In this document: positions 43,638-50,473 of the stretch, one piece after another
Layout: each line of letters starts with the position of its first letter
How positions within the stretch are numbered: position 1 is the stretch's first letter
Assembly (NCBI GenBank): GCA_020718205.1
Contig: DYSN01000008.1
Location: forward strand, 1 to 57,994
Origin: Draconibacterium orientale
Lineage (GTDB): Bacteria; Bacteroidota; Bacteroidia; Bacteroidales; UBA12170
DNA length: 57,994 nt
Reading direction: 5' to 3'
The notes under the pieces: generated by a model
Told to the model about the DNA's origin: nothing
The model's database searches: none
What the model saw: the letters and a program-made list of their open reading frames with translations, nothing else
Translations under genes and position numbers: made by a program

Positions 43638-43792
43638 GTTGCACTCTTCAATAAACTCGTCTTTTAACGGGGTAAGTTTTTCATCGTCAATACTTAATAG
43701 TATCTATGGTCGACTCATTATGACAGAATTCTTTTATCCGCACGAATTATCCGGTTTTTAACGAGAGTTTTCAGTGTGATTGCGTCCTGAAA

Positions 43793-43921
43793 TCAGGGAT
43801 ATTCTATTTGTTTTTCTCCCAAATTCGGGTCAATATGGAATATCAGATTTCTGAGCAATTCAATTTCTTTGAGTTTGGGATGATGGAGTTGGTGAAGAAA
43901 TTCCCTGACTTCGGGGTTGTA
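43793..43921 (-). pseudogene. Decayed DUF1801 (YdhG-like) gene fragment
   Basis: Minus-strand codons after a stop (43922-43924) read YNPEVREFLHQLHHPKLKEI and then ELLRNLIFHIDPNLGEKQIE, ending at TGA 43793-43795. The pattern NPEV..FL..L.HP.k.EIE.LR..I...DP.lgE resembles the N-terminus of DUF1801 proteins. There is no start codon and the frame stops after 42 codons, where a full protein has about 120. It is probably a gene remnant between tnaA and the 80-aa gene. Confidence 0.55.
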
Positions 43922-43930
43922 TTACTGATA

Positions 43931-43968
43931 AAAAAACCACCCCTAATCAATTTCAAAGGCGGTTTTTT
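43931..43968 (-). terminator. Terminator of tnaA
   Basis: Minus strand: AAAAAACCGCC pairs with GGTGGTTTTTT (one mismatch) around a loop of about 17 nt, 6 nt after the tnaA stop. Confidence 0.65.
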
Positions 43969-43974
43969 ATGAGT

Positions 43975-45351
43975 TTATATTCTCTCCAGTTCAACGGTGA
44001 AATGCCGCATAATGGGGGCTTCCTTTAGAATCCTTACTCCCGATGTAATCTCGTTTCGGCGATTGTAGACATTGGCCAAAGCCACAGCCACATAATCCAT
44101 ATGGTTATTGGTGTAGGTTCTGCGTGGCAACGCCAATCGAAGCAATTCGAGCTCTGGGAAACGGTTTTGACGGGTTTTGGGATCTCTGTCGGCCAGAATG
44201 GCTCCAATCTCCACGCCCCTCACTCCACCTTCGAGATAAAGCTCTATGGCCAAGGTTTGGGCTACAAAATGTTCCTTGGGCAAATTGGGCAGAAAGCGTT
44301 TGGCATCCACAAAAATAGCATGTCCGCCAAAAGGCTCCTGTGTGGGAACACCAAATTCCCGCAGTCTTGAACCCAAATAAGCTACCTGCTCCACCCGCGA
44401 TTCGAGATAAGGAAACTCCGTGCCTTCATCCAATCCCTGGGCAAGTGCATTCATATCTCTTCCCGACATGCCGCCATAGGTAATAAAACCTTCGTAAATA
44501 ATGGTGAAAACGCTGGCTTTTTTAAACAAGTCATCATCGCGGAAACCGATAAAACCACCCATATTTACTATGGCGTCTTTTTTGGAGCTCATGGTCATGG
44601 CATCGGCATAGGAGAACATTTCCTTCACTATTTCCTTGATGGATTTATCCTGATATCCGGGTTCTCTTTTTTTGATGAAGTAGGCATTTTCGGCAAAACG
44701 GGCAGAATCGAAGACCACCAGAATACCGAATTTTTTGGCCATAGCGTACACATCCTTAAGGTTTTGCATGCTCACAGGTTGTCCGCCCGATGAGTTGCAG
44801 GTGATGGTAACAATAATCATGGGGATGCGAGCAGCCTGATGATCGGTGAGCACTTTCTCCAATTTATTGAGGTCGATATTTCCTTTAAAATCGTGGTGAA
44901 TGGTGGTGTTGAAAGCTTCATCGATGGTACAATCAACCGCCGATGCTTTTCTGAATTCAATATGACCTTTGGTGGTATCGAAATGGCTGTTTCCGGGAAC
45001 GATATCGTTTTCTTTCACCAAAACAGAGAACAGCACATTTTCGGCAGCTCTCCCCTGATGGGTTGGAAGAAAATAATCGAACCCCAGAATATTTTTAATG
45101 GCATTTTTCATTTTATAGTAGGAGCTCGCGCCGGCGTAGCTCTCGTCGCCCAACATAAGTTCCGACCATTGCTTGTCGCTCATGGCGCCTGTTCCGCTAT
45201 CGGTGAGCAAATCGACAAAAACCTGTTCGCTTTTTAAATTGAAAAGATTGTATTTGGCTTGTTTTATCCACTCTTCACGTTCCTGACGAGTACTCCTTTT
45301 TATGGTTTCGACCATTTTTATTTTAAATGGCTCGGCATAAGGTAATTGCAT
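43975..45351 (-). CDS. tnaA: Tryptophanase
   Basis: This PLP enzyme cleaves tryptophan to indole, pyruvate and ammonium. The 458-residue protein carries the beta-eliminating-lyase motifs: VDLLTDSGTGAMSDKQW (46-62), PTHQGRAAEN, CNSSGGQPVS, FDSARFAENAYFIKKRE and the PLP-lysine loop TMSSKKDAIVNMGG (Lys258). Two positions separate tryptophanase from tyrosine phenol-lyase: Asp125 in HFDTT (Thr in TPL) and Ile383 in VEIGAIL (the TPL Arg381). Both match tryptophanase. The gene has a 154-nt 5' leader from the predicted promoter, with a 26-codon small frame in it. With the attenuated trpB nearby, indole can be made here and used there. Confidence 0.93.
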   Translation of the reverse strand: MQLPYAEPFKIKMVETIKRSTRQEREEWIKQAKYNLFNLKSEQVFVDLLTDSGTGAMSDKQWSELMLGDESYAGASSYYKMKNAIKNILGFDYFLPTHQGRAAENVLFSVLVKENDIVPGNSHFDTTKGHIEFRKASAVDCTIDEAFNTTIHHDFKGNIDLNKLEKVLTDHQAARIPMIIVTITCNSSGGQPVSMQNLKDVYAMAKKFGILVVFDSARFAENAYFIKKREPGYQDKSIKEIVKEMFSYADAMTMSSKKDAIVNMGGFIGFRDDDLFKKASVFTIIYEGFITYGGMSGRDMNALAQGLDEGTEFPYLESRVEQVAYLGSRLREFGVPTQEPFGGHAIFVDAKRFLPNLPKEHFVAQTLAIELYLEGGVRGVEIGAILADRDPKTRQNRFPELELLRLALPRRTYTNNHMDYVAVALANVYNRRNEITSGVRILKEAPIMRHFTVELERI

Positions 45352-45413
45352 AATTCTAATTTTTAAATATTGATAGAAAAAATTTGAAACCTGAATCGAA
45401 AAAGAAAATGCAA

Positions 45414-45494
45414 TTAAGCGTGGATAAAGCGATCGCGCCTTTTAATATTTAAAAAGGGGTTAATAAAAACTTTATTAGGATTTGAATTTATCAT
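45414..45494 (-). CDS. Possible leader ORF upstream of tnaA (26 aa)
   Basis: Inside the predicted 5' leader of tnaA is a frame of 26 codons plus TAA that reads MINSNPNKVFINPFLN and then IKRRDRFIHA. It starts about 10 nt after the predicted transcription start. The position matches E. coli tnaC, but there is no Trp codon and none of the TnaC key residues. The following 60 nt are pyrimidine-rich on the transcript. Function unproven; it could be chance. Confidence 0.3.
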   Translation of the reverse strand: MINSNPNKVFINPFLNIKRRDRFIHA

Positions 45495-45511
45495 TGTGTT
45501 CTGGTCTATTA

Positions 45512-45519
45512 CAAAATTA
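45512..45519 (-). promoter_or_regulatory. -7 element of tnaA
   Basis: Minus-strand TAATTTTG, predicting an mRNA leader of about 154 nt, much longer than elsewhere in the window. Confidence 0.45.
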
Positions 45520-45680
45520 AAAAAAATTCGTTCCGTTGAACATGCCTGAACGGAAACTGAAAATAATTTCGTTAAAATATGCGGGAATCTATGTTTGGCC
45601 CCTTGTTTTCCTGATTATTGGGGCTGTGCAAACCTGCAATTGACATCTATCTAATTTAAAAATAGGATGCAAAGAAGGTC

Positions 45681-45751
45681 CGACCCCCGATGGGGTCGCA
45701 CGATTATCGTGGTATCGATTTTTTTATAAACATGTCATCCCGCCGGGATGA
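45681..45751. repeat. REP-like cluster of three palindromes
   Basis: Three perfect short hairpins in 71 nt: CGACCCC-CGAT-GGGGTCG (45681-45698), ACGAT-T-ATCGT (45700-45710) and TCATCCC-GCC-GGGATGA (45735-45751). The GC-rich arms contrast with the AT-rich surroundings. They have no T-tract, so they are not simple terminators. The arrangement resembles dispersed extragenic palindromes; whether it is repeated elsewhere in the genome cannot be seen here. Confidence 0.55.
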
Positions 45752-45794
45752 TTTATCTAAAAACATGATTGAAAAATGGTATCTAATTTAAAAC

Positions 45795-45830
45795 AAAAGC
45801 CTGTCCATTTTAACAATGAACAGGCTTTTT
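45795..45830 (-). terminator. Intrinsic terminator of pfkA
   Basis: Stem AAAAGCCTGT/ACAGGCTTTT with an A/T-rich loop, 17 nt after the pfkA stop on the minus strand. Confidence 0.85.
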
Positions 45831-45846
45831 GTAAGTAGGATGATGA

Positions 45847-46947
45847 TTAAATATCAGCTCCAAGCGATATATCTAAACCTTTGATGGTCTGGATAATTCT
45901 GTTGTCGAGGGTAACGAGATTTGGCCTGTCAATTGCATCGATAAGCGGAACGGCAATAATATCGGGATGGCGATAAGCTACCATTTGTCCAAATTGCTCG
46001 TTAAGAACCATTTCGAAGGCTTTCACGCCAAACTGAGCAGCAAGCACGCGGTCATAAGCTACCGGAACTCCCCCTCTCTGAAGATGTCCCAACATTACAT
46101 CGCGCATGTCTACTTTAAGTCCTGCCTGCCGAAGCTCATGCAATACCTTATGAACCACACCACCTAATTTAAGATTGTTGTAGCCCACTTCGTCGCTTTG
46201 CTCAAAGTGCATGGTTCCATCTTTCGGACGGGCGCCTTCGGAAACTACCATAATACCAAAACCGCGTTCTTTATAGAAACGGCTTTCGAGTTTTTCTTTA
46301 ACGATATTGATATCGTATGGAATTTCGGGGATGAGACAAACATCGGCACCACCGGCAATGGCAGCATTCAGGGCAATCCAACCGGCATAACGACCCATAA
46401 CTTCCATACCAAACACACGGTTGTGGGAAGCTGCGGTAGTTACCAATTTATCCAATGCTTCGGTAGCTATTTGAACTGCTGTTTGATAACCGAAAGTAGA
46501 ATCGGTAGAAGATAAGTCGTTGTCGATAGTTTTAGGAACTCCAATGATATTGAGTCCTTTCTCGTACAATTTCTGTGAAATTTTCTGGCTTCCATCGCCA
46601 CCAATATTGATAACGGCATCGATGCCCATGAACTGGAGCTTACGAATCATCTCGTCGGAGCGATCCACATTGGTCCATTTTCCTTTATTATCTTTTACCG
46701 GCCACTCGAATGGTCCACCTTTGTTTGTAGTTTCGATGATAGTACCGCCCTGATAGTGAATACCTTTTACGGCTTTTTGGTCAAGAATTCTGATTTCGGT
46801 AGGTTCCCAAAGCACCCCATTAAAGGCTTGAATACTTCCTACCACTTCCCAGTCTTTCTCTTGTGAAGCTCTTTTTACAATCGCTCTGATAACTGCATTT
46901 AACCCGGGACAATCGCCCCCACCGGTTAAAACTAATACTCTTTTCAT
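45847..46947 (-). CDS. pfkA: 6-phosphofructokinase (mixed ATP/PPi-type active site)
   Basis: The glycolytic enzyme phosphorylates fructose 6-phosphate. The 366-residue protein has the PFK fold: LTGGGDCPGLNAVIRA, NIGGDGSQ (GGDGS 116-120), VPKTIDNDL (138-145), MGRYAGWIA and LGHLQRGGVP. Two positions report on the phosphoryl donor: Gly after GGD (ATP-type, as in E. coli Gly104) and Lys in PKTIDND (as in PPi-dependent enzymes; E. coli has Gly). This combination occurs in the 'group III'/clade X PFKs, several of which use ATP, so ATP is the more likely donor but PPi is not excluded. It is monocistronic with promoter and terminator. Confidence 0.93.
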   Translation of the reverse strand: MKRVLVLTGGGDCPGLNAVIRAIVKRASQEKDWEVVGSIQAFNGVLWEPTEIRILDQKAVKGIHYQGGTIIETTNKGGPFEWPVKDNKGKWTNVDRSDEMIRKLQFMGIDAVINIGGDGSQKISQKLYEKGLNIIGVPKTIDNDLSSTDSTFGYQTAVQIATEALDKLVTTAASHNRVFGMEVMGRYAGWIALNAAIAGGADVCLIPEIPYDINIVKEKLESRFYKERGFGIMVVSEGARPKDGTMHFEQSDEVGYNNLKLGGVVHKVLHELRQAGLKVDMRDVMLGHLQRGGVPVAYDRVLAAQFGVKAFEMVLNEQFGQMVAYRHPDIIAVPLIDAIDRPNLVTLDNRIIQTIKGLDISLGADI

Positions 46948-46995
46948 TAATATTTTATTAGTTGATATGATTTTTCTAACTCAAAAAAAATTGCT

Positions 46996-47004
46996 GCAAA
47001 AGTA
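46996..47004 (-). promoter_or_regulatory. -7 element of pfkA
   Basis: Minus-strand TACTTTTGC, full match, 48 nt upstream of the ATG. Confidence 0.55.
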
Positions 47005-47150
47005 ACAATATTTGTTCTCGTGCTTCCAGCCAAGGTCATTGTCATCATAATATTTATCACAGTTTTTTAACTGCAAACGTTTGAAAATTAGGACTTATCT
47101 AATTTCTTCATTCTCAGAAAAGAAAAAATTGTTAAAAGAGCACTTAAAAC

Positions 47151-47189
47151 TTAAACTTAGGTTAGACTTAGGTTAAACTTAGGTTAAAG
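47151..47189 (+). repeat. Tandem 11-bp repeats upstream of the two-component system
   Basis: Three head-to-tail copies, TTAAACTTAGG (47151-47161), TTAGACTTAGG (47162-47172) and TTAAACTTAGG (47173-47183), are followed by a partial TTAAAG. The 11-bp period equals one helical turn, as in binding sites of OmpR/PhoB-type response regulators. They end about 27 nt before the -7 element, a typical activator position, so they may be the autoregulatory site of the adjacent regulator. Confidence 0.6.
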
Positions 47190-47215
47190 TAATGCGCCAA
47201 GAGGCTCGTTTTGTA

Positions 47216-47223
47216 TATTTTTG
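47216..47223 (+). promoter_or_regulatory. -7 element of the histidine kinase operon
   Basis: TATTTTTG, predicted start near 47229, so the mRNA would be almost leaderless for ATG 47232. It overlaps the reading frame that opens at TTG 47211, which is therefore not the start. Confidence 0.5.
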
Positions 47224-47231
47224 ACAACGAA

Positions 47232-48872
47232 ATGAACCGCCGAAAAATAGAATTGGTTATTGCTTTCAGCATTGCAGCGCTGATAGGCTCCATAGTGATT
47301 CAAAGCTATTGGATCGCAAAGCTATATGACCAAAACCAGATTCTTTTTCAACAAAATGTAAATCAATCGCTTAAGTATCTGGCTATGGCCATTGAACAGG
47401 AAGAACAATTGATACAAATTGATAGCATTCAGCCTAAAATTATTCGCAACTTTTCATCAAACCTTGAAAGGCATAAGACAGAAGTCAACCAAAATATCAT
47501 TGTTTTCCATCAGGCGACTGATGAAGAAAAAAAAATTGTTGCTTCCAATTCGGGGCAAACCGATCGGAAAATCAGCCTTTCGGAGGACGATTCGGTTACA
47601 CAGGTCATCATGATTGACAATCAAACCAATTTTTCGTTTAGTTCTGACAGCGGTTTTGAACAAAAAACTACTCTTATTTTAAAGATAAACGGGGATTCAA
47701 TTATTACCGCCTATGACCGCAAAGCCGATAGTCTAATTAAGGTTTTGAACAGTCAACGTGTTGATTTACAACACAGAGAGATTAAATTGGAAACCACTGT
47801 GGATCAATTGGTTTGGGAGATGAATAAATGGGGGAAACCATTTTTGGACAGCATACCCCAAATGGTTCTCGATAAAGTTTTGACAAAAACTAGGATCGAT
47901 TTTAAGCTCCCTACCGATTTTAGCTTTGCTATAATCGACAGCACCTTGAATAAAATGCAGCAAAAATCGGAAGGATTTAGCTGGGAAGCCAACAGGCTGA
48001 GCTTCTTCACAAAGCTTTTTCCTGGTGAAATGGTTTCGCGGGAACAGTATTTTTTGGTTCAGTTCCCCTCCGATATTTTGGTATTCGAAATGGTGGGTCC
48101 CATTGTTCTGTCGTTGCTTTTTACGCTCGTTTTTGCCTTCGGTCTATTCTACATCATTCGTAACCTGTTGCATCACAGAAAAATATCGCAGGTTCAAACG
48201 GATTTCATCAACAATATGACCCACGAGTTTAAAACCCCCATCGCCACCATTTCGCTGGCATCGGACTCTATTTTAAACAAGGCTGTTATTTCCGACACAT
48301 CGAAGGTGGCCTATTTTTCAGGTATGATAAAGAAGGAAAATCTGCGGATGAACAGGCTTGTGGAGCAAATTCTGATGATGGCACGAATGGAAGAAAAGAA
48401 TACCAAAATAAAAAGAAAGCCTGTCGATTTGCATCGGCTTTTGGATTCTGTCATCGAGATTTCTTCGCTAAAACTTCCCGAAGGCGGAAAAACAGAAACC
48501 TATTATCAGGCTTCAGCAGCCACTGTTTTGGGAGATGAGCTCCATTTGAGTCATATGTTTGTGAATCTTTTGGACAATGCCATAAAATATTCTCCATCAA
48601 CTGTCTATATCAAAATAGAAACCTTCAATGAAGGAAATATGATTTTGGTTAGGATTACCGATCATGGCATTGGCATCGACAAAAAAGACATTCCCCATAT
48701 TTTTCAGAAGTTCTACAGAATTGAAAGTGGAAATGTGCACAATGTGAAGGGATATGGGTTGGGTTTATCTTATGTAAAATCGGTGGTTGACAAGCATAAA
48801 GGAGCCATTTCGGTAAACAGCGAATTGTCAAAAGGTAGTGTTTTTGAAGTTAAAATCCCCTTAAAACAATGA
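47232..48872 (+). CDS. Membrane sensor histidine kinase (RprX-like)
   Basis: From ATG 47232 the protein has 546 residues. Order: membrane segment 1 (~9-27), a periplasmic sensor region of about 250 residues with no recognised fold, membrane segment 2 (~280-305, PIVLSLLFTLVFAFGLFYII), HisKA with the H-box NNMTHEFKTPIAT (His331), and HATPase with LLDNAIKYS, DHGIGIDKKDIPHIFQKFY and GYGLGLSYV. All catalytic boxes are intact. There is no HAMP domain between membrane segment 2 and HisKA. It is in an operon with an OmpR-type regulator 4 nt downstream. The architecture and gene order resemble Bacteroides RprXY; the signal is unknown. Confidence 0.92.
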   Translation: MNRRKIELVIAFSIAALIGSIVIQSYWIAKLYDQNQILFQQNVNQSLKYLAMAIEQEEQLIQIDSIQPKIIRNFSSNLERHKTEVNQNIIVFHQATDEEKKIVASNSGQTDRKISLSEDDSVTQVIMIDNQTNFSFSSDSGFEQKTTLILKINGDSIITAYDRKADSLIKVLNSQRVDLQHREIKLETTVDQLVWEMNKWGKPFLDSIPQMVLDKVLTKTRIDFKLPTDFSFAIIDSTLNKMQQKSEGFSWEANRLSFFTKLFPGEMVSREQYFLVQFPSDILVFEMVGPIVLSLLFTLVFAFGLFYIIRNLLHHRKISQVQTDFINNMTHEFKTPIATISLASDSILNKAVISDTSKVAYFSGMIKKENLRMNRLVEQILMMARMEEKNTKIKRKPVDLHRLLDSVIEISSLKLPEGGKTETYYQASAATVLGDELHLSHMFVNLLDNAIKYSPSTVYIKIETFNEGNMILVRITDHGIGIDKKDIPHIFQKFYRIESGNVHNVKGYGLGLSYVKSVVDKHKGAISVNSELSKGSVFEVKIPLKQ

Positions 48873-48876
48873 CAAC

Positions 48877-49566
48877 ATGACCAGAATTTTTTTAGTGGAA
48901 GACGACAGCAGCTTTGGCGAAGTGCTCAAGGCATATCTCGAAATCAACGAATTTTCGGTTCATTGGGTTCAGGATGGACGCAAAGCGCTGGAACAATTTG
49001 ACAAGACCAAATTCGACTTTTGTGTTTTCGATGTCATGCTTCCCCATGTGGATGGATTCACTGTGGCAAAAACAATTAAAGAGATTGCTCCGGCTATCCC
49101 CTTTATCTTTCTCACTGCCAAAACATTAAAGGAAGATGAGCTCAAAGGTTATAAAACAGGTGCCGACGATTATATTAAGAAACCTTTCGACTCGGAAGTG
49201 CTGATTTATAAAATAAAAGCAATTGCCCGGCGACACAGCAACGGGGGCGATGAAAACAATGGGGAATATGAATTGGGGGATTTTAGCTTTTCGGCAAAAA
49301 TAAGGGAGTTGAAACATGTGGAACAAGCCGTTCCCGTGGTGTTGAGTCCCAAGGAGTCGGAGTTATTGCAAATGCTCTTAGATTCAAAAGGCGAAATTTT
49401 ACCCCGCGCCGAGGCATTAAACAAAATCTGGGGCGATGATAACTATTTCACCACCCGAAGCATGGATGTGTATATCACCAAATTACGCAAATATCTGAAG
49501 GACGATTCGAGAATCCAAATTCTCAATATCCATGGCAGTGGCTACAGGCTTATCACCAACAATTAA
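48877..49566 (+). CDS. OmpR-family response regulator (RprY-like)
   Basis: The 229-residue protein has a CheY-like receiver (acidic pocket VEDD, phospho-acceptor Asp52 in FDVMLPHVDG, Thr in FLTAK, Lys in YIKKPFD) and a C-terminal winged-helix Trans_reg_C domain (LSPKESELLQMLLDS, YFTTRSMDVYITKLRKYLK). It is 4 nt after the kinase gene, which is certainly its partner. As an OmpR-type protein it is expected to bind direct repeats with an 11-bp period; such repeats lie upstream of the operon. Confidence 0.95.
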   Translation: MTRIFLVEDDSSFGEVLKAYLEINEFSVHWVQDGRKALEQFDKTKFDFCVFDVMLPHVDGFTVAKTIKEIAPAIPFIFLTAKTLKEDELKGYKTGADDYIKKPFDSEVLIYKIKAIARRHSNGGDENNGEYELGDFSFSAKIRELKHVEQAVPVVLSPKESELLQMLLDSKGEILPRAEALNKIWGDDNYFTTRSMDVYITKLRKYLKDDSRIQILNIHGSGYRLITNN

Positions 49567-49580
49567 ATCAGATTTCCTGA

Positions 49581-50471
49581 TTACTTTTTAAGATTGTGCT
49601 GAATGATTAAGAAGATGAGCGCATCCCAAACTTTTCCGTTGGCAATTAAATCTTTAGAATAGCATGTTGGGTTTAATCCTTTCTGCTTGAGACCGTTCTG
49701 CACGTATACCGATAGCTTTTCTTCCTTAAAGTCTTCATCGTTTGGCAACCTTTCCACCCCAGCCAATTGGGCTTTTTCGGCCTGACTCAGCTCACGCATG
49801 ATTCTGATGAACTCAGGCAATTTGTCGAAACCGATTCCCACCACCGAAAGCGGTTTGGGGATTTCGAAAAGTGCATCGCCCATGGTTCTCACATAGTAGT
49901 TCCCTCCCATTCTACCAACGAAATCGGCCAGATTGGGGTCTATTTGTCCTTTATAGTCCAGAATATCTTCATCAATATGAATTCGGGTAACTTCACAAAT
50001 CACCAAATTACCAGCCCCACCCTGATCGCCTGTTTCAATCACCTGAATCACTTTACATTCCAGCTGCACCGGCGATTCCTTTACCCGAAAAGGGGCCACA
50101 GTTTCCGATTTGAGCATGGTAAATCCTGCCTTTTCAAACTCGTTTTCGCCTTTTGCAAAATCGGAGCTTGCCAAACTTACCTGTTGAACCATATCGAAGG
50201 TTACCATATTGATAACGGCTTCGGGCACATCTTTAACATTAAAATAGGTGTGTTTGTGGGTATTATCGCGGCCGCGGCGGGCGGGAGAAAAAATAACAAT
50301 GGGGGGATTGGCTCCAAAAGCGTTGAAATAGCTAAATGGCGACAAATTGGGTTTCCCATCTTTATCAATGGTGCTTACAAAAGCTATGGGACGCGGAGCA
50401 ATTCCGCCCAGAATGGCCTGGTGAACTTCCTGATTGGTATCTTCTTTCGGATTTATAGTCAACATAGTCAT
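49581..50471 (-). CDS. Flavin reductase-like (FMN-binding split-barrel) protein of the tyrosine degradation operon
   Basis: The 296-residue protein has a flavin-reductase-like domain (residues ~15-200): APRPIAFVSTIDKDGKPNLS, FSYFNAFGANPPIVIFSP, NTYFNVK-like and VINMVTFDMV. The C-terminal ~90 residues are an extra helical part. Proteins of this type bind FMN and reduce it or use it in side reactions. It lies 2 nt downstream of fumarylacetoacetase on the same strand, so it is the last gene of the homogentisate operon. No flavin-dependent step is known in that pathway, so its role is open. Confidence 0.85.
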   Translation of the reverse strand: MTMLTINPKEDTNQEVHQAILGGIAPRPIAFVSTIDKDGKPNLSPFSYFNAFGANPPIVIFSPARRGRDNTHKHTYFNVKDVPEAVINMVTFDMVQQVSLASSDFAKGENEFEKAGFTMLKSETVAPFRVKESPVQLECKVIQVIETGDQGGAGNLVICEVTRIHIDEDILDYKGQIDPNLADFVGRMGGNYYVRTMGDALFEIPKPLSVVGIGFDKLPEFIRIMRELSQAEKAQLAGVERLPNDEDFKEEKLSVYVQNGLKQKGLNPTCYSKDLIANGKVWDALIFLIIQHNLKK

Positions 50472-50473
50472 AT

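Larger units (their letters stand above)
45352..45794. other. Long intergenic region between tnaA and pfkA
   Basis: From tnaA outward it contains the tnaA leader and promoter (45512-45519), then about 130 nt with nothing recognised, then a cluster of three palindromes (45681-45751), and finally the pfkA terminator. No protein gene is supported apart from the tentative leader ORF. Confidence 0.6.

Noticed and set aside
43450..43761. 103-codon frame opposite the 80-aa gene
   Set aside because: Its product is low-complexity Ser/Gly/Leu, as expected for the antisense of a Glu/Pro-rich gene; the minus strand reads as the real protein.
47162..47189. CRISPR-like direct repeats
   Set aside because: The repeats are contiguous 11-mers without spacers and sit upstream of a promoter, so they fit a regulator site rather than an array.
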